Positions 8,001-15,607 of a stretch of 30,518 nucleotides of DNA are shown here, piece after piece. Made by a program: the position numbers and the translations under genes. The stretch's first letter is position 1. Every line of letters starts with the position of its first letter. Origin of the DNA: Holophagales bacterium UBA2201 (GTDB lineage Bacteria; Acidobacteriota; Thermoanaerobaculia; UBA2201); the NCBI GenBank assembly GCA_002327305.1, contig DCUZ01000091.1, positions 9,069-39,586 of the forward strand. The letters are read 5' to 3'. The notes beneath the pieces were generated by a model. It was given only the letters and a program-made list of their open reading frames with translations. It did no database searches and was not told the origin of the DNA.

Positions 8001-10240
8001 CCGGGGGAAAGGTCGCTGAAAACGAATCCTCCGCCGGCACTGGCGGTGGTGCTCATGCTCGCGTCCCCGGAAAGGAGGATTTCCACCCCGGCTTGGATAT
8101 CACCGCTGACGGTTCCGGAGATGACGAAGTACCCGTTGATGATATGGGTGAACGACTGGCTCCAGCATCCCTGATCAGAGGCAACGGCCGCGGTGAAGAT
8201 GATGTCGCCCGAGGAGCCGTCCGGGACGGTGAACTGCGCCGTCCGGGTCACGGTGGCCCCCGCGGCGATATCGCCGAAAGTCACCGGCATGGCGGTGCTC
8301 CAGACCACTCCGGGGTAAGGCGTGGTCAGCGTGGCGGCCACGGCCGCTGCGGAGGCGTCGCCGTGATTTTGGAGGGTCAGCGATAAGGTGTAGACCCCGG
8401 CAGAAGAGGTGAGGGAGGAGGCGCTGCGCAGGACCATCGGGTGGGTGGCCGAGCCGCCGATGTGGACATTGAGATCCGCCGGGTCGTTGGCGATGGTGTC
8501 ATCGCTGTTGGTCACGCGCAGGGAGAGGAAGTCCACCGGCGTACAGGCCCTTGAGAGTGTGTAAGGGTAGGTCAGTGTCTGAAAGCCGTTCTGGGCGATG
8601 GGGCCGAAGGTCTGCGTCGGCTGGCTGAAGTCCACCCCCGAGGTCCAGGCCGACAGGGTCACCTGGAAGGTGCCCGTGTAGTCCGCGTTGCCGCTGTTGG
8701 TATAGGTGACCAGGACGGCGTTGACACCGTGGACCTGGGTGCGGGTGAGAATATGTTGCGCCTCGTTGATTGCCACTGCAAAGTTCTTCGTGAACGCCCC
8801 GGCGGAGGAGCTGATATTGAGGGTGAAGGGGATGTCCCCCGCGGAGGCGGCGCCGTCCACGTTGATGGTGTAGGAGATGGTCTGGGTGGCCCCGGGGTCG
8901 AGGGTCCCAACGTTCACCGTGGTGGGGGCGCTGATGGTGACGCCGGAGTGGGTCTCGCTGAGGCTGGCCGTTACATCGGAGAGGTTAATGTTGCCGGTGT
9001 TCTGAAGGGTCAGGTTCAAAAGGTAACTCCCTCCGGGGTCTACCGCGGTGGGTGTGTGCGATTGCAGGGCGATGTTGGCATAGTCGCCGCAGTTGTAGAG
9101 CCGGTAGAGGTCCTGCTGGATGAGGCCGGTGACGAAGACGTAGATGGACCCCGTCCCGCCCGGCGCGGCGTGGATGTCGATCCCCTGCATGGCGTCGCAC
9201 CCGTTGGGGACGAAATTGGCCGGCATGACGGAGAACATGTTGGCGGGGTTGGAGATGTCCACGATGTCGAAACCGCCGGTCTGGCTGCAGCGCCCCAGGG
9301 CCAGATAGGCGTACTTGTCGTCCGCGTAGCCCCCCATGGCCAGGGAGAACTCGGCGGTCCCCCGCCCGGTGTAGACCCCCAGGAGGTTGCCGTTGGGGAC
9401 CGAGTAGGCGTGTAGGCCGTAGGTGGACGAGGCGCTCGACGCCATGACGTAGAACCGGTTGTCCCGGGCGAACCCGCCGTAGGACTTGATGTCGGAGTTC
9501 GACACGATAAGGTTGACGCTGTTGGGGAAGTTGGAGACGTCCCACATCTTGAAGCCGCTCTGGCCGGAGTGGGCCACGAGGTAGGTTTTGTTGTCGTAGC
9601 TGAACGCCTGCATCCAGTCCACGAACGCCGCCGAAATGACCGAGGTGGTGGAGGGGGGCTTGGCCTGGGAGGAGGAGCCGGGCTCGGTGAAATCGTAATA
9701 TTCAAAATAGGTGGCGAACGGCAGGACCAGGTAGCGCTTGCCGGCGGGCGTGACGAAGACGCCGAACACCTTGACGTCGTCCTTGTCCACGTAACCCCGC
9801 TGGGTGGGGGTGTTAGCGTTGATGGAGGCATCATAACTACGGAGTTTTTTGCACTTGGTGGCGAGGAACAGCATGGGATCGCCCGGGAAGCTCTCCCCAT
9901 AGGTGGCCACCGTGCCGTCATCGCCGCAGGAGAAGGAGAGGTTCTCCGTGCCCCCCGCCCAATATGGATTGGCGGGGTTGGAGTTGTTGATCGCCCCGAA
10001 GTAGTTGAGCCCCAGGATGTACAGATGGCTCCCGTGGTCGAAGATCTGGCAGGGGGAATAGCCCTGGCCGCCGGGCACCGTCATCAGGTGCTGGAGGTCG
10101 CAGGTCTGGGCCTGAGCCTGCGAGGCATGAAACAGAGAGGCGATCATGATTACAGCATTTGCAAAAATGACACCAAGACGATGTCGTGATTTGGTGAAGG
10201 GGCAAACCCTCCACCGGCAAAACACCTGAATGCTATTCAT
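5057..10240 (-). CDS. Giant multidomain exported protein with CARDB/FnIII modules and a tandem C-terminal repeat (1727 aa)
   Basis: The start ATG at 10240 has a G-rich ribosome-binding site (GGGGGGA) about 5 bases upstream. The basic N-terminus with hydrophobic GVIFANAVIMIASLFHA and SQAQA is a signal peptide. Order by approximate residue: 45-385, an LVIVD-like beta-propeller (repeats such as FDIVDISNPANMF); 390-710, three CARDB/NEW3-type Ig domains; 712-790, a carboxypeptidase-regulatory-like domain (ISGTVSG ... LSPGAYTITP); 795-885, FnIII; then an exported Ig-like stretch, a jelly-roll module (VCVWESTA-like, GLPNYTGGTG), a second FnIII, and the conserved ending CGITGWEPQECP at 1401. Residues 1402-1700 add two copies of a roughly 140-residue unit sharing NGDW, ITPTNYVMWL, NSSG and YAGxW. 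The last 35 residues are proline-rich. No catalytic motif is seen; surface or secreted binding is inferred. Residues 795-1401 are paralogous to the neighbouring 1456-residue protein. Confidence 0.85.
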   Translation of the reverse strand: MNSIQVFCRWRVCPFTKSRHRLGVIFANAVIMIASLFHASQAQAQTCDLQHLMTVPGGQGYSPCQIFDHGSHLYILGLNYFGAINNSNPANPYWAGGTENLSFSCGDDGTVATYGESFPGDPMLFLATKCKKLRSYDASINANTPTQRGYVDKDDVKVFGVFVTPAGKRYLVLPFATYFEYYDFTEPGSSSQAKPPSTTSVISAAFVDWMQAFSYDNKTYLVAHSGQSGFKMWDVSNFPNSVNLIVSNSDIKSYGGFARDNRFYVMASSASSTYGLHAYSVPNGNLLGVYTGRGTAEFSLAMGGYADDKYAYLALGRCSQTGGFDIVDISNPANMFSVMPANFVPNGCDAMQGIDIHAAPGGTGSIYVFVTGLIQQDLYRLYNCGDYANIALQSHTPTAVDPGGSYLLNLTLQNTGNINLSDVTASLSETHSGVTISAPTTVNVGTLDPGATQTISYTINVDGAASAGDIPFTLNISSSAGAFTKNFAVAINEAQHILTRTQVHGVNAVLVTYTNSGNADYTGTFQVTLSAWTSGVDFSQPTQTFGPIAQNGFQTLTYPYTLSRACTPVDFLSLRVTNSDDTIANDPADLNVHIGGSATHPMVLRSASSLTSSAGVYTLSLTLQNHGDASAAAVAATLTTPYPGVVWSTAMPVTFGDIAAGATVTRTAQFTVPDGSSGDIIFTAAVASDQGCWSQSFTHIINGYFVISGTVSGDIQAGVEILLSGDASMSTTASAGGGFVFSDLSPGAYTITPGVAGYSFAPPFLEATISDADATGQDFIATFECTAPPGPFSLLSPPDGALEVAVPVLLEWSPSAEAESYELYLGTTVPPPFYQAGIIASPFEVSGLVGNTTYTWFIKAVNACGTTSTRKSTFTTAPPVLWLNRTEISDACPFGGAGHGNRVAEPGETLQVWSFVWNGGSGAATAIVGVLTTGAPGVAIPVDEAIFPSIPAGTEASSTTPFVVILPPTLDCMTGIPFTLTLTGNGRTWTQHWDLSVGKRDHPLLAERFEAWPPTEWQVVDNGGMCVWESTASTGLPNYTGGTGLAAAADSDWCGAGSTMDTELWTPAFSLPYASSATLCQPYGSTPPLYATAATLSFRSAYRDAAAGGGVDGFAVDLSHDGGSFWTNLLFWDESHSPLGPGLQVVLDLTPFAGLSDLILRFVYYAMDWSWWAEVDDVEIALPYACAVCGPPPGAFSPLAPADGAVGVTAPVVLDWEDAPDAACYTLYFGTADPPPLYDRYLPASERPVSGLLPFTWYFWRVEAVGAAGVTPSIGGTWRFRTAGEGGSPMAIPGGSLRAWKTGDQVTLSWDATCGTAEDYTIYEGGLDALNTSGTFSHASIVCTDAGGDLAETFSSAAGNTYYLVVPRTADGVEGSYGPGRPQGADAAGCGITGWEPQECPTTSTESGTYHGYYRQFHNGDWEGYINSAGTMVVENGMLTAVSHEGEGIVYITPTNYVMWLGYAATLNTPIPLVHGQPFEFSYMLNYTNSSGQAVLESTYHYYGSYEADHLYGTMDMLVNALDASYKNYAGMWYHTFDMGKIEQPPSGAVLAGAATQTNNGDWSGFINNPFLLQADGGMLTGIQDTLEFGMIWITPTNYVMWLNFEATAPADFAAVPLTPGTPYTIQKTKTYKNSSGVDVLTAVWTVSGTVQSAEYLTGTVDAVITALDPAFNDYAGHWTWQYANGIERTGGRTRRTGRPSVNLPPSPPLLATPPLLLKTSGGSESK

Positions 10241-10322
10241 AGTGTCCCCCCATCAGATCCATACATTTTTTTGACAGAAGCGAAGCCGGGCCGCAACCCT
10301 TGGTTGATCCATCGGTTTTCAT
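10233..10322 (-). CDS. Possible 29-residue leader peptide upstream of the giant gene
   Basis: An ATG at 10322, with GGAG 7 bases upstream, opens a 29-codon frame beginning MKTDGSTKGCGPASLLSKK. Its TAG stop overlaps the start codon of the 1727-residue gene (ATGAATAG). It lies just downstream of the predicted transcription start and contains a run of seven A's. The stop/start overlap would allow translational coupling. There is no homology to support it, so it may be chance. Confidence 0.3.
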   Translation of the reverse strand: MKTDGSTKGCGPASLLSKKCMDLMGGHYE

Positions 10323-10339
10323 CGCGTTGCTCCGTGAAT

Positions 10340-10368
10340 AGGTTAGTCCTTTGAAACTATATTGTCAA
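10340..10368 (-). promoter_or_regulatory. Promoter of the 1727-residue exported protein
   Basis: On the minus strand a perfect -35 box TTGACA (10368-10363) is followed after 17 bases by TAACCT (10345-10340). The predicted leader is about 90 nt. The promoter closely resembles that of the paralogue at 14865-14893, including the bases after the -10 (TAACCTATTC against TACCCTTTTC). Confidence 0.6.
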
Positions 10369-10411
10369 GGGGGACAACCGGCAAGATAAAAGTATGAACG
10401 ATCCCGGTTTC

Positions 10412-10444
10412 GGGGAGGGACATCAGCAGCAGGCGGCCCTCCCC
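10412..10444 (-). terminator. Hairpin directly after the stop codon of the 1456-residue gene
   Basis: GGGGAGGG (10412-10419) and CCCTCCCC (10437-10444) form a perfect 8-bp stem with a 17-base loop, abutting the TGA at 10445-10447. On the minus-strand transcript it is the first structure after the stop. No U-run follows, so a Rho-independent terminator is doubtful; it could be a transcript-stabilising hairpin. Confidence 0.35.
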
Positions 10445-13400
10445 TCACGGGCACTCCTGGGGGTCCCACCCGGTGATGCCGCAGGCGGCCGTGTCGTCGC
10501 CCTGGGGCCGGCCGGGGCCGTAGGAGCCCTCCACCCCTGCGGCGGTGCGGGGGACGACGAGGTAGTAGGTGTTGCCCCCTCCGGGAGTGAAGGTCTCCGT
10601 GCGGTCGCCGCCGGCGTCGGTGCAGATCTTGGAAAGGTGGTCATAGCCGCCCGCCATTAAAGCGGCGAGGGTCCCTTCGTAGATGGTGTAGTCGTCGGCC
10701 ACGCCGCAGGTGGCATCCCAGGAAAGGGTGATCTGGCCGTCGTTTTTCGATACCTGTAGGGAGCCGCCGGGGATGGCCATCGGGCCCACCCCAGCGCCGG
10801 TTTGGAAGGACCAAACGCCGCCGGAGGAGGCGGCGAGGCCGTAGGCGTTGACTGCCTCCACGCGCCAGTAGTACCCGGCGTCGGGATCCAGGGCCGTCAC
10901 CGTCCGCTCACTTGACGGAAGATAGCGGTCGTAGAAGGGCGGCGGGTTGGTGGTGCCGAAGTAGAGGGTGTAGCAGGAGGCGCCGGCGGCGTCCTCCCAG
11001 TCTAAGGTGACATCGACGGAAACCCCGGTGGCGGCGTCGGCCGGATGGAGGAGGGCGAAGGCCCCCGGCGGAGGGCCGCACTTGGTGCAGACATGGGGGA
11101 GGCGCACCTCCGCATCATCCACCTCGGCCCACCAATGCCAATCCGCGGCGTGGTAGGTGAAGCGGAGGCGGAGATCGTCGAGGCCCGCATAGGGAGAGAG
11201 GTCGAGGAGGACCTCCTCCCCCGGGCCCAGGGGGGAGTGGTCTTCGTCCCAGGTCAGGAGGTTGGCCCAGAGCCCCCCCCCGTCGGCGGAGAGGTCCACG
11301 CCGAAGGCGTCATGGGCGCCGCCGGTGATCTCATCGCGGTAGGAGGCCCAAAACGCCAGCACGGCCGTTGTTTCGGGTGCGGGAGGCGGGGTGCCGTAGG
11401 GGAGGCACACCAGCGCGGCGGGATCGGCGGGGAGGGTGAAGGGGGGACTTTGCAGTTCGGTGTCCATGGTGGAGCCGGCTCCGCACCAGTCGCTGTCGGC
11501 CACGGCGGCCGCCCCGGTCCCGCCGGTGTAATTGGGCAGGCCGGTGGTCGCCGTGCTTTCCCACACGCACATGCCGCCGTCGTTGGCGACCGTCCACCCC
11601 GCGGGGGGCCAGGTCTCGAACCGTTCCAGGAAGAGGGCGTGATCCTGCTCCCCCACCGCGAGATCGAAGGGCGCTGTCAGGGAGGCCCCATCGCCGGCAA
11701 GGGAGAAGGTGAAGGGGACGGCGGTCATGCACGCCAGGTCGCCCGAGAGGATGACGACGAACGGCGCCGTGGAGGTGGCCTCGCCCCCCTCGGGAAGGGA
11801 GGGGAAAGGGACCCCGCCCACCACGACCGTCACGCCGGGGGCGCTCGTGGCGAGCGTGCCGGTGGCGCCGGTGACGGCGCCGGGGCCGTCGTTGTGGACC
11901 CACACCCAGAGTTGGATGGTCTCGCCGGGCTCGGCCACATGGTTGTCGTCCCCGATGCCGCCCGAGGGGCAGGCGTCCAGGATGACGGTGTGATGGAGGG
12001 ATAAAAGGGGGCCGCCGGTGGAGAAGGCGGCCTTGCGCGTGAGAGATTCGCCGCACGCGTTGACGGCGCGGACGAACCAGGAGTAAGCGGTGTAGGGGGA
12101 GAGGCCGGAGGCCTCGAACTGGCTGGGGTCGATCCCCGCCTGGTACAGGGGCGGTGGGGAGGAGGTGCCCAGGTAGAGGTCGTATTCCTGCGCGTCGGAG
12201 GCATCGCTCCAATCCAGCAGGAGGGTGGAGGGCTGGTCGGCCGCGCCATCGGGCGGGGAGAGGAGGGTGAAGACGCCCGGGGCTTCCAGGACCAAGTCGG
12301 CCGCGGAGGCCCCCGCGGTGACGGCGCTCTGGCCGCAGCCGTTGGTGTAGCGGACGCGGTAGGTGTAGGTCTGGCCGTTCGTCCCCGCGGGGTCGGTGGC
12401 CTGCGTGGTTCCGTAGGCCAGGCCGGTGGCGATGGGGGAGCCGTCGCGCAGGAGGTCGTAGGTGCGGGTCCCCGTCCCGCCGTCGCCCCAGGCGGCGGCA
12501 TCCTGGGCCCAGGTGATGAGGACGCCGGTGTCGGCACAGAGGTCGAGGTCGGCGGCGGTGTTGTTGGTCAGGCCGGAGGGGGGGGTGACGAGGTCGGCGG
12601 CCGCAGTGCCCGCGGTGGCGGCGCTTTCGCCGCAGCCGTTGTTGTACCGGACGGCGTAGGTGTAGGTCTGGTTGTTGACGCCCGAGTGGTCGGTGTATTG
12701 CGTGGTCCCGTAGGCGAGGCCGCTCTGAAGGATCGAGCCGTCGCGCAGGAGGTCGTAGGTGCGGGTGCCGGTCCCCCCGTCGCCCCAGTCGGCGGGGTCG
12801 GGGCTCCAGGTGATGAGGACGCCGGTGTCGGCGCAGGCGTCGAGGTCGGCCGCGGTGTTGTTGGTCAGGCCGGAGGGGGGGAGGCACGAGGGGCCGGAGG
12901 AATAGAGGCCCCCCGACTGCAGATAGGACGAGGTGCCGACCCCCCCCCAGACGATCATCGCCGTCCCGGTCCAGACGGCGGTGTGGTCGTCCCGGGCGTC
13001 GGGGGCGTTGGTGAGGGTGGTGGCCGACCAGCCGTTGGCCGAGGGGTCGTATTTCCCGCCGGTGTTGGTCGTGGGGTCGCCGCCCCACACGATCATCTCG
13101 GTTTCGGCCCAGACCGCGGTGTGGTACCGGCGGGCCGTGGGACAGGACGCGCCGGCGGAGGTGGCGCTCCAGGCGCCTCCCGGTATGTACCGCGCGCCGG
13201 TATTGGTCGTGCTGCCGACATCGCCGCCCCACACGATCATCTGGGTCCCCGTCCAGACGGCGGTGTGGGAGAACCGGGCGGAGGGGCAGTCGCCGGTGGT
13301 GGGGGTGGCGGTCCACCCCCCCCCGGGAGTGTACCGGCCGCCGGTGTTGGTCGGACTGCCCACGTCGCCCCCCCAGATGATCATCTCCGCGTTGGTCCAG

Positions 13401-14815
13401 ACGGCCGAGTGGAAACACCGGGCGGAGGGGCAGTCGCCGGTGGCGGGGGTGGCCGTCCATGCGCCTCCCGGGACATAGCGTCCGCCGGTGTTCAGGTAGT
13501 TGCCGCCGTCGAACCCGCCCCAGACGATCATCTCCGTCCCCGTCCAGACCGCGGTGTGCCAGTATCGGGCGGCGGGGCTGTCGGTGGTGGTGACGGGGCT
13601 CCAGGTGTTCTCCCCCGGGTGGTATCGCCCGCCGGTGTTGGTGGCGGGAAATCCCCCCCAGACGATCATCTCGGTCCCCGTCCAGACCGCCCTGTGCTGA
13701 TTCCGTGCGCCGGGGCAGTCTGTGCCGGTGGATGTGGCCGTCCAACTGTCGGTGGCCGGGGTGTAACGGCCGCCCGAGTTGAGATAGAACTGGGTCCCGT
13801 TGAATCCGCCCCAGACGATCATCTCCGCCCCCGTCCAGACGGCGGTGTGGAAATGTCTTTCCGAAGGGCAGGCGCCGCCGGTGGAAGTGGGCGTCCACCC
13901 CTCCCCCGCGCGCGCATTCGGAGCGGATTCAAGGCAAGCCGGAACGGACAGGGCATCGGTCGGGCCGGAGACGGGCGGATCGGTTCCCAGGTCCGGCTTC
14001 ACCGCCTCGAACCATTCGTCGAAGGGCCGCTTGGGAAAGACGATGAGGCCCGCGGAGAGGGCTTGGGCGGTCATCCGGCCGGTCCAGCGGATGACGAAGG
14101 CCTCGGCGGTCTCCTCCACCGGTCCGATCGTTCCGGCCGGGGGATAGGGGCCCGCGGTTTTTGCGAATTCCGCCGCGCCGAGGAACAGGGTGGCGGGGGA
14201 GGCGGTCCGGTGGTCTTGCGCCATGGTCCCGTCCACGGCGAGGGACACCGCCTGGAAGCGTTGCCCGCCCAGGGCGGCGAAGTTGGAGGGGGTGAGCGAT
14301 CCGCGCAGGGCCTCCGCCTCGCGGCGCCGGTCGCCGTGGAACCGGGGGTCGAACGCGTAGCGATCGCGGACGAGGCGGTCGGCCAGGAGGGGGCGGGCGA
14401 GGCATTCGGCGATCAGGACCGGATCGTTGCCCAGGGCGGCGAACAATTCCATCAACATGGCGGGGTCCTGGGTGTGCTCCGCCATCCGGTCCATCTCCGC
14501 CTGCAACAAGTCCGCCGTGAGGGACACCTGCCAGTACCCCGCCAGCGCGGCGCTTTTGCCGAGTTCATCCGCCACCGCGGCATCGAGCCGGTCCCGTGAA
14601 GCGGTCTGCTCGAAGGGCGGTTTGGGTTGCGGGTTGTCCAGGGGCCAGATGCGGTGGTTGTGATAGACCCGTTCGACGGCCTCCCGGGCCCGGACCCGCT
14701 GGTCGAAGGAGAGAGTATCGGCGGCCAGGAGGGAGGAAAGGAATAAAACGGTCAATGTTATGGCAAGGACCCAGCCTGATTCGCAGCCCCGATCCCCTGC
14801 CCGTCTATGGTTCAT
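10445..14815 (-). CDS. Giant exported kelch-type beta-propeller protein with FnIII modules (1456 aa)
   Basis: The start ATG at 14815 is preceded by GGGGGT at good spacing. The signal peptide is SGWVLAITLTVLFLSSLLA. Residues 25-200 form a helical region (LSFDQRVRAREAVERVYHNH ... YWQVSLTADLL ... ALGNDPVLIAECLARPLL) that I associate with exported proteins of Acidobacteriota-like bacteria. Residues about 310-640 hold seven kelch-like blades, each with HTAVWTGxEMIVWGG and NTGGRYxPG, enough for one closed propeller. Two nearly identical 99-residue units (PPSGLTNNTAADLD ... RDGS) follow. The remaining roughly 620 residues (FnIII, Ig-like, jelly-roll, FnIII and the CGITGWDPQECP ending) are paralogous to the 1727-residue neighbour. 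No enzyme motif; a secreted or surface binding protein is likely. Confidence 0.85.
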   Translation of the reverse strand: MNHRRAGDRGCESGWVLAITLTVLFLSSLLAADTLSFDQRVRAREAVERVYHNHRIWPLDNPQPKPPFEQTASRDRLDAAVADELGKSAALAGYWQVSLTADLLQAEMDRMAEHTQDPAMLMELFAALGNDPVLIAECLARPLLADRLVRDRYAFDPRFHGDRRREAEALRGSLTPSNFAALGGQRFQAVSLAVDGTMAQDHRTASPATLFLGAAEFAKTAGPYPPAGTIGPVEETAEAFVIRWTGRMTAQALSAGLIVFPKRPFDEWFEAVKPDLGTDPPVSGPTDALSVPACLESAPNARAGEGWTPTSTGGACPSERHFHTAVWTGAEMIVWGGFNGTQFYLNSGGRYTPATDSWTATSTGTDCPGARNQHRAVWTGTEMIVWGGFPATNTGGRYHPGENTWSPVTTTDSPAARYWHTAVWTGTEMIVWGGFDGGNYLNTGGRYVPGGAWTATPATGDCPSARCFHSAVWTNAEMIIWGGDVGSPTNTGGRYTPGGGWTATPTTGDCPSARFSHTAVWTGTQMIVWGGDVGSTTNTGARYIPGGAWSATSAGASCPTARRYHTAVWAETEMIVWGGDPTTNTGGKYDPSANGWSATTLTNAPDARDDHTAVWTGTAMIVWGGVGTSSYLQSGGLYSSGPSCLPPSGLTNNTAADLDACADTGVLITWSPDPADWGDGGTGTRTYDLLRDGSILQSGLAYGTTQYTDHSGVNNQTYTYAVRYNNGCGESAATAGTAAADLVTPPSGLTNNTAADLDLCADTGVLITWAQDAAAWGDGGTGTRTYDLLRDGSPIATGLAYGTTQATDPAGTNGQTYTYRVRYTNGCGQSAVTAGASAADLVLEAPGVFTLLSPPDGAADQPSTLLLDWSDASDAQEYDLYLGTSSPPPLYQAGIDPSQFEASGLSPYTAYSWFVRAVNACGESLTRKAAFSTGGPLLSLHHTVILDACPSGGIGDDNHVAEPGETIQLWVWVHNDGPGAVTGATGTLATSAPGVTVVVGGVPFPSLPEGGEATSTAPFVVILSGDLACMTAVPFTFSLAGDGASLTAPFDLAVGEQDHALFLERFETWPPAGWTVANDGGMCVWESTATTGLPNYTGGTGAAAVADSDWCGAGSTMDTELQSPPFTLPADPAALVCLPYGTPPPAPETTAVLAFWASYRDEITGGAHDAFGVDLSADGGGLWANLLTWDEDHSPLGPGEEVLLDLSPYAGLDDLRLRFTYHAADWHWWAEVDDAEVRLPHVCTKCGPPPGAFALLHPADAATGVSVDVTLDWEDAAGASCYTLYFGTTNPPPFYDRYLPSSERTVTALDPDAGYYWRVEAVNAYGLAASSGGVWSFQTGAGVGPMAIPGGSLQVSKNDGQITLSWDATCGVADDYTIYEGTLAALMAGGYDHLSKICTDAGGDRTETFTPGGGNTYYLVVPRTAAGVEGSYGPGRPQGDDTAACGITGWDPQECP
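12287..12880 (-). repeat. Two tandem 297-bp units inside the kelch protein gene
   Basis: Two head-to-tail copies with period 297 bp (12880-12584 and 12583-12287) each encode a 99-residue unit starting PPSGLTNNTAADLD and containing GDGGTGTRTYDLLRDGS. High DNA identity points to recent duplication or gene conversion. Confidence 0.8.
12895..13875 (-). repeat. Seven kelch-blade repeats, about 140 bp each
   Basis: Seven near-identical blocks contain a motif whose plus-strand form is 'CCAGACGATCATC' near 'GTCCAGAC'. They encode EMIVWGG and the AVWTG that precedes it. Blade number matches a seven-bladed propeller. Strong DNA identity between blades makes this a recombination-prone stretch. Confidence 0.75.
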
Positions 14816-14864
14816 GGCTTACCCCCGTCAAATTGAAGGATGGTCATATTGATGTCCCATGAAA

Positions 14865-14893
14865 AGGGTAGGCCATCGGGCGGAGAATGTCAA
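14865..14893 (-). promoter_or_regulatory. Promoter of the kelch protein gene
   Basis: On the minus strand TTGACA (14893-14888), a 17-base spacer and TACCCT (14870-14865) place the transcription start about 43 bases before the ATG. The -35 box touches the first heptamer of the repeat array at 14894. It shares a -35, spacing and TA(A/C)CCT(A/T)TTC extension with the promoter at 10340-10368. Confidence 0.6.
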
Positions 14894-15040
14894 GGAAGGG
14901 GGAAGGCGGAAGGGGGAAGGGGGAAGGGGGAAGGCGGAAGACGGAAGACAGAAGACGGAAGACGGAAAACTAAATGCTAAAAACTAAATGCTAATGGCTG
15001 AAGACTAAAGGCTAATGGCTGAAGACTAAATGCTGACAAC
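14894..15040. repeat. Phased array of 21 degenerate heptamers
   Basis: The stretch parses without a break into 21 seven-base units: GGAAGGG, GGAAGGC, GGAAGGG (x3), GGAAGGC, GGAAGAC (x2), AGAAGAC, GGAAGAC, GGAAAAC, then TAAATGC, TAAAAAC, TAAATGC, TAATGGC, TGAAGAC, TAAAGGC, TAATGGC, TGAAGAC, TAAATGC, TGACAAC. Phase is kept although the base content drifts from G-rich to A/T-rich. This is the behaviour of short tandem repeats growing by slippage, not of random low complexity. Confidence 0.85.
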
Positions 15041-15053
15041 TGTTCTTTCTGTT

Positions 15054-15088
15054 GCCTTCCTCCTTCCGCCTTCCGCCTTCAGCCTTCC
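15054..15088. repeat. Five heptamers in the opposite orientation, running into leuD
   Basis: GCCTTCC, TCCTTCC, GCCTTCC, GCCTTCA and GCCTTCC are the reverse complement of GGAAGGC-type units, 13 bases to the right of the first array. The fourth unit contains the leuD stop codon (15079-15081), so the array supplies the last codons of that gene. Confidence 0.8.
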
Positions 15089-15603
15089 TCCCCAGCTCTT
15101 CGCCCGTATTCAAACAGGTTCCCCGCCTGGTAGATCTCCCACTGGACGCCGGAAAAGGGCTGGCCCTTGCCCAGGGAGGCGTTCTTCGTCCGGTTGAACG
15201 CTTCACCGGTCCTCAAATCGAACTCCACCTCGTCCCCTTCGGATACGCCCGCCCCCAGGATGCCGGGGAAGGTGAGGATGGGGAAGGCGCTGTTGATGGC
15301 GTTGCGCTTGTAGATGGCCCCGAACGATTCGGCCACGACGAGACGGACGCCGAGGGAGGCGAAGCAGTCCACCGCCTGCTGGCGCGAGGAGCCGCACCCG
15401 AAATTGCCGCCGGAGACGAGGATGTCGCCGGGGCGGGCCTTCTCCGGAAAATCCTTGAACCCGTCGAGAGAGGTGAAGGTGTGGCGGCCCATCTGCTTGA
15501 TGTCGGTGATGGCGAGGTGGGCGTTGTGGAAGATCATGTCGGTGTCGATGTTGTGCTTGGGGACGATGAGGACGCGGCCGGCGATTTTGGAGGGCTTATC
15601 CAT
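15079..15603 (-). CDS. leuD: LeuD-family hydro-lyase small subunit (isopropylmalate isomerase-like)
   Basis: A 174-residue swivel-domain subunit of the aconitase superfamily. NIDTDMI near residue 18, GGNFGCGSSRQQAV and ESFGAIYKRNAINSAFP are the substrate-loop and swivel signatures of LeuD. With the large subunit it should interconvert hydroxy-acid isomers by dehydration and rehydration, in leucine synthesis or a related pathway. The start is 4 bases after the stop of the large-subunit gene, so the two form an operon. The C-terminus (AGEEG) and stop codon lie within a heptamer array, implying the array grew into or replaced the native end. Neither leuA nor leuB is nearby, so the substrate is not fixed by context. 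Confidence 0.85.
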   Translation of the reverse strand: MDKPSKIAGRVLIVPKHNIDTDMIFHNAHLAITDIKQMGRHTFTSLDGFKDFPEKARPGDILVSGGNFGCGSSRQQAVDCFASLGVRLVVAESFGAIYKRNAINSAFPILTFPGILGAGVSEGDEVEFDLRTGEAFNRTKNASLGKGQPFSGVQWEIYQAGNLFEYGRRAGEEG

Positions 15604-15607
15604 GGCT

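Noticed and set aside
14828..14860. 10-codon frame (MGHQYDHPSI) in the kelch gene leader
   Set aside because: No ribosome-binding site, it starts at the predicted transcript end, and its stop does not couple to the gene start.
14894..15088. CRISPR-like repeat array
   Set aside because: Units are 7 bases with no spacers and no cas genes nearby; it is a phased short tandem repeat.
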